Below the pieces are notes generated by a model. It worked only from the letters and a program-made list of their open reading frames with translations, searched no databases and was not told where the DNA came from. Below are positions 28,028 to 36,750 of a DNA stretch of 64,000 nucleotides, piece after piece. A program made the translations under genes and the position numbers. The DNA is taken from assembly GCF_014529945.1 (NCBI RefSeq), contig NZ_JACVFB010000001.1:434001-498000 (forward strand), written 5' to 3'. Numbering within the stretch: position 1 is the stretch's first letter; each line of letters begins with the position of its first letter. The stretch comes from Chitinophaga varians. GTDB lineage: Bacteria; Bacteroidota; Bacteroidia; Chitinophagales; Chitinophagaceae.

Positions 28028-28065
28028 AAAAAACCGGGTGCCAGAAATGGGCGTCCTGCCCCCGG
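28028..28065 (-). terminator. Minus-strand intrinsic terminator between FecR and SusC (locus C)
   Basis: CCGGG (28034-28038) pairs with CCCGG (28061-28065), with further GGGC/GCCC pairing possible inside. Read on the minus strand, the stem is followed by TTTTTT (plus-strand A tract 28028-28033). Same position and orientation as in loci A and B. Confidence 0.5.
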
Positions 28066-28135
28066 CTTGTCATTACGTTTAACTTGAAACAGCATAAACC
28101 GCTGCTCATTTATTACACTCAAACGATGTAACAGT

Positions 28136-31100
28136 ATGCAAATTAAAGGTGACAATGTCCCTATCCTCCCACTATTGCGGAGAAGAGAGCGTACAACAAT
28201 CAAAAACCAACCATTCAGTAAAGCCGGCAGCGTATTGCTGCTGGTGCTGTTACTGCAGCTTAGCGCAACGGTGCAGGCACAAAAGGTCAGCTATTCAGGA
28301 AAAGCGTTGCCGGCACAACTGTTTTCCATTCTCTCGGAGCAAACAGGGTACAAATTCTTTTATAGCAATGAGAGCCTTACAGGCATGAAACCTGTTTCGG
28401 TACAGCTGAAAGACGTGCCGCTGGAAAAGGCATTAAGCACGATCCTGGAGGGGCAGCCACTGGAATTTGTGATTCAGGGTAAGACCGTATTTATCCGGAA
28501 AAAGACCGTGCTGAAAAATTCACTGGCTCCCGAGCCGGAACAGGTGCAGCAGGAGCTTCCGCGTGTTAGTGGTATCGTGACGGACGAACAGGGAAACCCG
28601 TTGCCCGGCATTACAGTGATGACAAAGCGTAACCACCACGTTTTTCCGACAAATGAGAAGGGCTTTTTTATATGCCCCGCCGAAAAGGGCGATACATTGA
28701 TATTCCGGAGTATCAACTATGAAACGCGCCTGTTGCCGGTAAGATTGGGGGAACAGATGAGCGTGACACTGAAACAGCAGCTGTCACAGTTATCGGCTGT
28801 AACTGTATACAATACCGGTTACCAGCAGCTGAGCAGGGAGAGAGCTACCGGCTCTTTTGCTAAACCCGACATGGAGGTCTTCCGGAACCGGGTAGGCAGC
28901 CGGGACGTAACAGATATCATAGGCCGACTGGAAGGACAGGTGGCAGGGCTCACGGTGAACGCCGGTCTCCTTAATGTAAAGGCCAAGGCCAACGCCAATG
29001 GCATTGTATCAAGGAAAAGCCTTATCCGGGGAACTAACAGCGTAATGCTGGATGCGGAGCCACTGTACGTGATCAATGGCATGGTCTCCACCGATTTCAG
29101 TGCCGTGAACCAGGATGATATCGAAGACATTACCGTGCTCAAAGATGCGGCGGCGGCTGCCATCTACGGCGCCCGTGCAGCTAATGGCGTGGTGGTTATC
29201 ACCACACGTGAAGGCAAAAGGAACCAGCGCATGAACATTGAATATAGCGGTTCGGCAACTGTTCAGAGCAAGCCGGAGTGGGCACGTGATCCAATGCTTA
29301 ACAGCAGGCAGTACATACAGGTGGCCCGGCAGTTGTTTGATCCGGTGCGTTATCCATGGGCCAGTGTTTCCACTGGTTATGTAGCGCCTCACGATATGGT
29401 CCTCTACAACCAGTACCGGGGACTGATTTCTGAAGCGCAGGCCAACAAAAGCCTTGATAGCCTGGCTAACATTGACGGGAGATCACAGATGATAAATCTT
29501 TTCTATCGCCCCTCCGTTACTACCAGCCATACGGTAGCCGTTTCCGGTGGCACCAGCATTTATTCCTACTACCTTTCACTGGGATACGTGAATATGCAGG
29601 GCATCCATAAGGGAGAGGAGAGCAATAGCTACCGGCTGAACCTCACCCAGCATTTCAATGCCGGCAAACGCGTCACCCTTACGTTGAACACTGCCCTGAA
29701 CAATGCCGTTAGTACCAGTAATGGCATTATGAGCATCACGAATGATGTGCTGCCTTATCAGCAGCTGCAGGATGCAAACGGTAAGAGCATCAATATGCCT
29801 TATATGACAGGTTATGGCGACTCGCTTCGGCAGGATTACCAGACCCGCAGCCGTATTAACCTGGATTATTACCCGTTGGATGAAATCAATTACCAGCATT
29901 ATAAGCGGACTAATCTGAGCGCGAATGTAAACGCCAGGGTAGGCGTGAAGCTGTGGAAAGGTCTCCGGTTTGAGGGCGCTTATGGCTATCAGAAAACTCC
30001 CGGTACCTATGAAAATTATGGTGACAACAAGAGCCTCAATATGCGGAAAACATTGCTGAGCCTCACCGTAGCGCCTACCGCTGCTGCCTCGCCGGTGTAT
30101 TATCTGCCGCTGACAGGTGGTTATTACAACACCGCCACCAACGACCAGCATAACTGGACGGTACGTAACCAAATGGTTTATGAGGCCAAGCCCCGGCAGG
30201 GAAGAGATGCATTTACCCTGCAGGCAGGACAGGAGGCGCAGGAGCAATACGCTTCTAATGCTAATACCAGCATATATGGATATAACAGGGATTTGGGTAC
30301 CTATCCGGTGCTGGACTACCTTACCATGTCCAAAGGGATACCGGGTACCGTAACCGGCACAGGGTATCTGAATGCTAGTTTCTACCAGGTTGCCAGGACC
30401 ATCACACGTTTTAACTCCTATTTTGCATTGGGAAGCTACTCTTTTAATCAGAAGTACAGTCTTGACATGAGCTGGAGACAAGACCAGAGCAGCCTTTTCG
30501 GTAGTGATGTGTCTTCACAGAACAAACCGGTATGGAGCATGGGTGGCAAATGGAGGATAGATAAGGAGGCATTCCTGTCAGGGGTCAAATGGATCGATGC
30601 GCTCGCGCTGAGAAGTACTTACGGAATCCTGGGAAATTCGCCTTACGTAGGTGCGGCAACGTTATATGACGTATTGAGTCCCAATTCACAGGTACAAAGC
30701 GGTGGTATCGGTGGAGACGGTCTGAGCATCGCCAGTGCGGCCAATAGAAAACTCTCCTGGGAAAGTGTGAAAGTGATCAATGTGGGAATCGACTTTGCGC
30801 TGTTCAACAATCGCGTCAATGGTAGTATTGAAGGATATAATAAGACAACAGTTGACCTGCTCAGTTTTCTTCCTGCAAACCCATTTACCGGATTCAATCA
30901 AATCACCGGTAATCTCGGCAAGGCCAACAACAAGGGGATAGAGATCACGTTGAATTCAGAGATCATCCGCACTAAAAATTTCAGGTGGACTACCCGATGG
31001 GTATTCGGTTACAACAAGAATAAACTGGTGTCATGGGGAACAAATCCGCCGATGTACAACACCGTAGCTTTCAAACTGAGTTCCGCAAGGTTGGCAGGGT

Positions 31101-31774
31101 ATTCACTTAGCTCGCTGTTTGCCTACAAGTATGCAGGACTCGATAGTTTAGGCGATCCGCAAATAAAACTGGCCAATAATAAGGTTACCAAAAATCCCAA
31201 TATCGCAACGGGCGACGACCTGGTATATATGGGCGTTACACAGCCCAAATTCAGTGGAGGACTTACCAATACTTTCAGTTATAAGGGGCTCTCCCTGTCT
31301 GCCAATCTCATCTACAACCTTGGTCATGTGATGCGCAGGAATGTGAGCTTTAAAAGCTCCGGTCGTCTTTCGGACCGTGCCTACTTCGGCGGTAATCTCA
31401 GGACCGATTTTCTTGACCGTTGGCAGAAGGCGGGTGATGAAGCATTTACCAATGTGCCTTCCTTCGTTTCCAGTCCGGCAGTTGACTTTACCCGCAGAAA
31501 TATGGACTACTACAACTATGCTGACATCAATGTGATCAGCGCTTCTTACATAAAACTCAGGGATATTTCCTTGTCATACGAGCTGCAACCGTCAATAGTG
31601 AAAAATTTAAGGCTGCAACGTGCCAGTGTTTTTGCGCAGGCCGGCAATTTTTTGATATGGAAGGCCAATCATTATGGTATTGATCCGGAATACAATGCGG
31701 ACCCGAGTGTCGGAAGTTCATTTGTTCCGGTGTCTAAACACAGCTATAGCCTGGGGTTAAGAGTAACACTTTAA
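28136..31774 (+). CDS. SusC/RagA-family TonB-dependent transporter with STN domain (locus C)
   Basis: 1212 aa. Signal peptide about 28-48 (AGSVLLLVLLLQLSATVQAQ). STN domain about 50-120 (QLFSILSEQTGYKFFYSNE). Carboxypeptidase-D-regulatory-like domain about 140-215. Plug about 220-360, with DAAAAAIYGARAANGVVVITT. The barrel ends at SYSLGLRVTL. The region before the plug lacks the usual VVVGYG form and reads VTVYNTGYQ. A second candidate operator region lies upstream (hairpin at 28028-28065). It works with the SusD at 31796 and, unusually, is followed by an ABC export system. Confidence 0.95.
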   Translation: MQIKGDNVPILPLLRRRERTTIKNQPFSKAGSVLLLVLLLQLSATVQAQKVSYSGKALPAQLFSILSEQTGYKFFYSNESLTGMKPVSVQLKDVPLEKALSTILEGQPLEFVIQGKTVFIRKKTVLKNSLAPEPEQVQQELPRVSGIVTDEQGNPLPGITVMTKRNHHVFPTNEKGFFICPAEKGDTLIFRSINYETRLLPVRLGEQMSVTLKQQLSQLSAVTVYNTGYQQLSRERATGSFAKPDMEVFRNRVGSRDVTDIIGRLEGQVAGLTVNAGLLNVKAKANANGIVSRKSLIRGTNSVMLDAEPLYVINGMVSTDFSAVNQDDIEDITVLKDAAAAAIYGARAANGVVVITTREGKRNQRMNIEYSGSATVQSKPEWARDPMLNSRQYIQVARQLFDPVRYPWASVSTGYVAPHDMVLYNQYRGLISEAQANKSLDSLANIDGRSQMINLFYRPSVTTSHTVAVSGGTSIYSYYLSLGYVNMQGIHKGEESNSYRLNLTQHFNAGKRVTLTLNTALNNAVSTSNGIMSITNDVLPYQQLQDANGKSINMPYMTGYGDSLRQDYQTRSRINLDYYPLDEINYQHYKRTNLSANVNARVGVKLWKGLRFEGAYGYQKTPGTYENYGDNKSLNMRKTLLSLTVAPTAAASPVYYLPLTGGYYNTATNDQHNWTVRNQMVYEAKPRQGRDAFTLQAGQEAQEQYASNANTSIYGYNRDLGTYPVLDYLTMSKGIPGTVTGTGYLNASFYQVARTITRFNSYFALGSYSFNQKYSLDMSWRQDQSSLFGSDVSSQNKPVWSMGGKWRIDKEAFLSGVKWIDALALRSTYGILGNSPYVGAATLYDVLSPNSQVQSGGIGGDGLSIASAANRKLSWESVKVINVGIDFALFNNRVNGSIEGYNKTTVDLLSFLPANPFTGFNQITGNLGKANNKGIEITLNSEIIRTKNFRWTTRWVFGYNKNKLVSWGTNPPMYNTVAFKLSSARLAGYSLSSLFAYKYAGLDSLGDPQIKLANNKVTKNPNIATGDDLVYMGVTQPKFSGGLTNTFSYKGLSLSANLIYNLGHVMRRNVSFKSSGRLSDRAYFGGNLRTDFLDRWQKAGDEAFTNVPSFVSSPAVDFTRRNMDYYNYADINVISASYIKLRDISLSYELQPSIVKNLRLQRASVFAQAGNFLIWKANHYGIDPEYNADPSVGSSFVPVSKHSYSLGLRVTL

Positions 31775-31795
31775 TCTGATTTTAAACAACACAGC

Positions 31796-33274
31796 ATGAT
31801 GAAGAAATTACTATATCTCCTGATCTGCGTCGCAGCGCCTGTAGCTTTTAGCGCTTGTAGCAAGAGCTTTCTGGAGGTGGTGCCATTGGGCAGCCAGGTG
31901 GCATCTTCCACGTCCGATTATGATAAACTGATGAATAGCCCTGATTACTATCTGGCGCGTGGTGGCGGTGGATGGCAGGAAGGCGTATTGATGGAAGATG
32001 ACGTGGCGGCAGAAGATGCGCTGTTTAGTCCCGTTTCCCAACATATGACCAGGCTTTTCCAGTGGCAGGATGTGATCTACTATCCGAATGATGCATACCA
32101 GCGGCCGCCAGTGTTGCTGAGCGGTCTTATGACCAATATGTATCAGCTGAACAAGATCATTAATGAGGTGATGAGTTCGGAGGGGGGAACGGATGCGCAA
32201 AAGAGAAGCATCCGCGCGGAAGCCCGTGCCACCCGTGCCTGGAGCAATTTCCAGCTCATTAATCTGTATGCAAAACCATATCTGGCCGCTACAGCAGGCA
32301 CTGACCCGGGTTTTCCTGTTATTACGCAGGCCGATATCGCAGCTACCGTATTTAAAAGAGGTACTGTACAGGAAATGTATGACTTTATTATCAGGGACCT
32401 TACAGAAGCGCTGCCCGACCTGCCGGTAGTTCCCGCTGTTCGTACCCGTATGTCTAAGCCGGCAGCAGAAGGTTTGTTAGGTAAAGTATACCTGTTCATG
32501 GGACGTTATCACGACGCTTTGCCCATGCTAAATGCCGCCTTCAACGATCTGGGGGCCGGCAGTGCCAAACTGTATGATTATAACCAGACCATGGAAACCG
32601 GTGGCGCGTTCCTGCCTATGGACCCCAATATCGGCCCCACCAAAGGTCCCGGCAATAATTTTATTGACCTGACAGAATCCGTGCTCTTCAAGGTCTATTA
32701 TAATGGCCGATATAACGGGAACATGGCTGGCAATAACGGGCTGGTGCTGACACCACAAACAGCCGCCCTGTACGGAGCTGCCGATCTTCGCCTGCGCCTG
32801 TATACCAACAAGAATCCTGATGGGTCGCTCAATGCTGGCGGACGCCTGAGGAAATATGGCGTACAGTACAGCAGGTACGGCCTGGAGCTGTCAGAATTAT
32901 ATCTGCTGCGTGCCGAATGCAAAGCCCGGCTCAGCGACCTGCCTGGCGCCGTAGCAGATGTGGAAACACTCCGTCAGCATCGAATGCCGGCTGCCGATGC
33001 AGCCGTGCCGGCGACTATAGCGGGCGATCAGGTGGCGCTGATCAAATTCATTATCGAAGAGCGTATCCGTGAATTTGCCATGGAAGGCTACCGCTGGTTT
33101 GATATGCGTCGTCTTTCTGTAGATCCGCTGTTTGCAGGGATAATCTTTACGCATACGCTATATAACAAGGACGGTAGCACAGTATCGTATACACTGCGCC
33201 AACCTGATCGTTTGGTGATGCAGTTGCCGTATAGTTACCTGCAATATAACCCTGACATGACCAACAATCCATAA
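31796..33274 (+). CDS. SusD/RagB-family lipoprotein (locus C)
   Basis: 492 aa. The lipobox FSAC ends a short signal peptide (Cys about 20). TPR-like helices include RAEARATRAWSNFQLINLYAKPY near 145. The C-terminal EERIREFAMEGYRWFDMRRL near 425 is the family signature. It starts 21 bp after SusC and is the surface binding partner of that transporter. Confidence 0.93.
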   Translation: MMKKLLYLLICVAAPVAFSACSKSFLEVVPLGSQVASSTSDYDKLMNSPDYYLARGGGGWQEGVLMEDDVAAEDALFSPVSQHMTRLFQWQDVIYYPNDAYQRPPVLLSGLMTNMYQLNKIINEVMSSEGGTDAQKRSIRAEARATRAWSNFQLINLYAKPYLAATAGTDPGFPVITQADIAATVFKRGTVQEMYDFIIRDLTEALPDLPVVPAVRTRMSKPAAEGLLGKVYLFMGRYHDALPMLNAAFNDLGAGSAKLYDYNQTMETGGAFLPMDPNIGPTKGPGNNFIDLTESVLFKVYYNGRYNGNMAGNNGLVLTPQTAALYGAADLRLRLYTNKNPDGSLNAGGRLRKYGVQYSRYGLELSELYLLRAECKARLSDLPGAVADVETLRQHRMPAADAAVPATIAGDQVALIKFIIEERIREFAMEGYRWFDMRRLSVDPLFAGIIFTHTLYNKDGSTVSYTLRQPDRLVMQLPYSYLQYNPDMTNNP

Positions 33275-33301
33275 ATCTTAGTATCAACAGCAATTAACAT
33301 A

Positions 33302-34231
33302 ATGAACAGTATCGTAAAAATTGAACATCTCTCCCACAAATATTCTGCTGCCTGGGCGATCCGTGATATCAACATGGAATTTAACGAGACGGGCATAATA
33401 GGGCTATTGGGTTCTAACGGTGCAGGGAAGTCTACCACGATGAACATCCTTTGTGGAACACTTAACCAAACGGAGGGACAGGTGTATATCAATGGATTTA
33501 ATATGCGGGAGCAGCCGCAACTGGCGAAACGGGAAGTAGGCTTCCTGCCACAACAGGCGCCCCTGCATCTGGAGCTGACAGTAGACGAGTACCTGACCTA
33601 TTGCGCCAGCCTGCGGCAGGTACCGAAAGACAAGGTGCAGGCAGCACTACGGGAAGTGAAGGAACGTTGCAGCATTGCCCATTTCAGCAAAAGACTGTTA
33701 CGGAACCTCTCCGGTGGTTACCGGCAGCGGGTGGGTATCGCTCAGGCCATCATTCACCGTCCCCGCCTGGTAGTGCTGGACGAACCTACCAATGGCCTGG
33801 ACCCTAACCAGATCATTGAGGTGAGAGCGCTGATCAAAGAGATTGCGAAAGATTGCCTGGTGATCTTTTCATCACATATCCTCACGGAAGTACAGCTGCT
33901 CTGTAAAGATATCAGGATGATCGAAGGAGGCCGAATTGTTTTCGCAGATACCATGGACGCTTTCAACAATTACGTAGAGCCACGCAGTGTGGTCATGCAC
34001 CTGGAAAACCCGCCGGCGGAGGCTGCGCTGTTGCAGATGTCCGGCATTGATAAGGTGGAATTCCTCACTGAAAAACAGCTACGGGTACATTTCAGCAGCG
34101 ACCAGGAAATAGCCGAAAAACTAACAGCGGCGGCAGTGCATAACGGCTGGCGGCTCCGGGAAATCACCTTCGATAAGACCGCGCTGGATACCATCTTCAA
34201 ACAATTGTCCATTAAATCCTCTCAATCTTAA
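33302..34231 (+). CDS. ABC transporter ATP-binding protein (GldA-like)
   Basis: 309 aa. Walker A GSNGAGKST at 37-45, Q-loop in FLPQQAPL near 80, signature LSGGYRQR near 134-141, Walker B LVVLDEPTNGLDP near 155, and switch His in SSHILTE near 192. A C-terminal extension of about 90 residues is typical of ATPases that partner ABC-2 permeases. Gene order with the next gene (permease fused to a GldG-like domain) resembles gldA-gldF-gldG, but this set is in a Sus-type operon 27 bp after SusD, so a gliding role should not be assumed. No symbol is given. Confidence 0.92.
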   Translation: MNSIVKIEHLSHKYSAAWAIRDINMEFNETGIIGLLGSNGAGKSTTMNILCGTLNQTEGQVYINGFNMREQPQLAKREVGFLPQQAPLHLELTVDEYLTYCASLRQVPKDKVQAALREVKERCSIAHFSKRLLRNLSGGYRQRVGIAQAIIHRPRLVVLDEPTNGLDPNQIIEVRALIKEIAKDCLVIFSSHILTEVQLLCKDIRMIEGGRIVFADTMDAFNNYVEPRSVVMHLENPPAEAALLQMSGIDKVEFLTEKQLRVHFSSDQEIAEKLTAAAVHNGWRLREITFDKTALDTIFKQLSIKSSQS

Positions 34232-34249
34232 TTCTCCGATCATTCATAA

Positions 34250-36568
34250 ATGAAAACGATTATCAAAATTGCAAAGACCGAACTGCGTACACTTTTCTAT
34301 TCTCCGATAGTCTGGTTCCTGATGATTGCGTTCCTCGTACAGTGTGCCCTGACCTACATGGGCCTGCTGGAGCGCTACCTCAATTACCAGGAGGGGGGTG
34401 GCGTATCTGCGTCGATGGCCTCGAACCTCACTCATAGAATATTTCTGGGTAGGGAAGCCTTTTTTGATACAGTGATGGAAAAGCTGTATCTCTATATACC
34501 ACTGCTGACAATGGGGCTTATCAGCCGGGAAACGAGTAGTGGTACTATTCGGTTGCTTTATTCTTCACCGGTAAAGGTATGGCAGATCGTTCTTGGGAAG
34601 TATGCGGCCACCATGGTATATAGCCTGATGATGGTAGCTGTCGCCGGCATTTTTATGGCGGCAGGCGTCTGCAATATTCAATCAGTGGACACCGGTATGC
34701 TACTTTCTGCTACCCTGGGCTTTTATCTGTTGCTGTGTACCTATGCAGCCATTGGCCTTTTTATGTCATGCCTCTCCACTTACCAGGTAGTAGCCGCCAT
34801 CAGCACCTTTGTAATGATTGCCGCACTGAGCTATGTTGGTTCTCTTTGGCAGAATATTGATTTTGTAAGAGATCTTACCTATTTCCTGGCACTGTCAGGA
34901 CGTGCCCACACGATGTTAGGAGGGCTGATCTCCACGGGTGATATTCTTTACTTCCTACTGGTTATTGCCATGTTCCTGGCATTTAGTTATCTCAAACTGA
35001 AAGGCGGTATGGAGTCCAGGCCGCCGATCGTAAAAGGAGCGCGGTATGTTGTGGTGTTCGCGTTGGTACTGCTGATAGGGTATATTGGCTCGCGCCCCGG
35101 TTTCATCGGTTACTATGATGCCACTGCGCTTAAGTCCAATACGCTTACACCCAATTTGCAGCGCATTACTACGGCGTTTGACGACGGCCCGCTTGAGGTC
35201 ACTGTTTACAATAATCTGTTAAACCGGTATTATAATCTGGGCCTGCCTCAATCCCGTAACGGATATATTGGGAGATGGGGAACTTATTTACGGTTCAAAC
35301 CAGATATCAGCTTCCGCTTTGTAAACTATTATGATAGTACCTATGATGATAGCAAGGAAGACCTCAAATACTATAAAGATAAAACCCTGAAGGAGGTCGC
35401 AGAACAGAAAGCAAAGGCACAGAAGCTGGACATGAGTATTTTTAAAACCCCTGAAGAGATCCGGAAAATGGTAGACCTGAAGCCGGAACTTAATCGCTTT
35501 GTGGTGCAGCTGCGTTATAAGAACAAAACCACCTTTCTTCGGATATTTAAGGACATGAGCACTTTCCCGGACGAATCGGAGGTAGGCGCTGCTTTCAAAC
35601 GCTTACAACAGTCCAGGATGCCGAAGATCGCTTTCCTGACCGGAGAACTGGAGCGCAGTATTCATAAATCAGGAGACCGGGACTACAAGAAACTGAACAA
35701 CGAGCCCACTTTTCGGTATGCCCTGATAAACCAGGGGTTTGATGTAGATACTGTGAATGCGCAAACAGCCGATATTCCAGCCGATATTACTGCACTGGTG
35801 GTAGCTGATCCTAAAGAAGCCTTCAGCGAAGCTACCCTGGCAAAGCTAAGAAGGTACATTGATAACGGCGGTAATCTGCTGATAGCCGGCGAGCCCGGAA
35901 AGCAGGCCATGCTCAATCCCTTACTGCAAAGTGTGGGCGTACAACTGATGGATGGTATCATCGCCCAGCCTGGCAAAGACTTTGCACCTGACCTTGCATT
36001 GCCCTACCTGACCAATACAGCGGCCTCCTTTACGAAACAGGTAGACAAAGCTTATAAAGACAGTTTACGTGTATCCATGCCTGGTGTAACCGGACTTACC
36101 TGGAATAACAACAGCGGCTTTACCGTAAAACCGCTGTTAATCTCCGATGCTACCCAGAGCTGGATTAAAAAAGACCGGCTGGTGACAGACTCTGGTCAGA
36201 TCGTTTTTTCTGCCATCAATGGGGATGACAGAAGATCTGTGCCGCTGGCCCTGAGCCTCAGCCGGAAAGTGAATGGTAAAGAACAACGCATCATTGTAAC
36301 CGGTGATGCGGACTTTATCTCCAATAATGAATTGACAGCTGTGCATGGAGATGTACAATTTGCTAACTTCTTTTTTAGTACCTCGCTTTTCAGCTGGTTA
36401 AGCTATGGAGAATTTCCCCTGGATACCACACGCCCCGAAACCAATGACAAAAAGATCACTTTAACGCCCGGCGGCCTGGAAGTACAGAAAATATTTTTGT
36501 TGTGGGTATTGCCGGGAATATTGCTGGCCCTCGGCGCCGCTATATTGATCAGACGTAAAAGAAGATAA
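34250..36568 (+). CDS. ABC-2 permease fused to a GldG-like auxiliary domain
   Basis: 772 aa. Residues 1-260 form an ABC-2-type membrane domain with about six segments (first near 20-38, last near 265-285 after ILYFLLVIAMFLAFSYL). The middle (about 290-745) is a large soluble GldG-like (ABC_transp_aux) domain, probably periplasmic, with ITALVVADPKEAFSEATLAKL and LLIAGEPGK. A final membrane segment lies near 745-765, followed by RRKRR at the cytoplasmic end. In flavobacteria GldF and GldG are separate proteins; here they are one chain. It follows the ATPase by 18 bp and is closed by the terminator at 36656-36697, so it is the last gene of locus C. Confidence 0.85.
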   Translation: MKTIIKIAKTELRTLFYSPIVWFLMIAFLVQCALTYMGLLERYLNYQEGGGVSASMASNLTHRIFLGREAFFDTVMEKLYLYIPLLTMGLISRETSSGTIRLLYSSPVKVWQIVLGKYAATMVYSLMMVAVAGIFMAAGVCNIQSVDTGMLLSATLGFYLLLCTYAAIGLFMSCLSTYQVVAAISTFVMIAALSYVGSLWQNIDFVRDLTYFLALSGRAHTMLGGLISTGDILYFLLVIAMFLAFSYLKLKGGMESRPPIVKGARYVVVFALVLLIGYIGSRPGFIGYYDATALKSNTLTPNLQRITTAFDDGPLEVTVYNNLLNRYYNLGLPQSRNGYIGRWGTYLRFKPDISFRFVNYYDSTYDDSKEDLKYYKDKTLKEVAEQKAKAQKLDMSIFKTPEEIRKMVDLKPELNRFVVQLRYKNKTTFLRIFKDMSTFPDESEVGAAFKRLQQSRMPKIAFLTGELERSIHKSGDRDYKKLNNEPTFRYALINQGFDVDTVNAQTADIPADITALVVADPKEAFSEATLAKLRRYIDNGGNLLIAGEPGKQAMLNPLLQSVGVQLMDGIIAQPGKDFAPDLALPYLTNTAASFTKQVDKAYKDSLRVSMPGVTGLTWNNNSGFTVKPLLISDATQSWIKKDRLVTDSGQIVFSAINGDDRRSVPLALSLSRKVNGKEQRIIVTGDADFISNNELTAVHGDVQFANFFFSTSLFSWLSYGEFPLDTTRPETNDKKITLTPGGLEVQKIFLLWVLPGILLALGAAILIRRKRR

Positions 36569-36655
36569 GCACGCTGCTAATTGTCACCGATAAGGAGACG
36601 CTGAAGAGACAGTTATCGGATGGAAACCTTACCTGTGACCTCGTTTACAGCCACT

Positions 36656-36697
36656 ATCACCCACATCCCGGAGAACGATGTGGGTGATTTTTCTTTT
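36656..36697 (+). terminator. Rho-independent terminator of locus C
   Basis: ATCACCCACATC (36656-36667) and GATGTGGGTGAT (36677-36688) form a perfect 12-bp stem with a 9-nt loop, followed by TTTTCTTTT. It ends the plus-strand operon; the barrel gene beyond reads toward it. Confidence 0.85.
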
Positions 36698-36750
36698 GGC
36701 GGAAAATAGAGGACGGCGTCAGTTGGCGGTTTAGCCAAACGAATCTCAGA

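Noticed and set aside
29576..30481. 301-codon open frame on the minus strand inside the locus C SusC gene
   Set aside because: It is fully antisense to a clear SusC, has no recognisable domain or start signal, and long antisense frames are expected in GC-rich third-position genes. The antisense RNA proposed here would not reach it.
33302..36568. Naming the ABC genes gldA and gldFG
   Set aside because: The permease is fused and the genes lie in a Sus operon; similarity by eye does not justify a gliding role.
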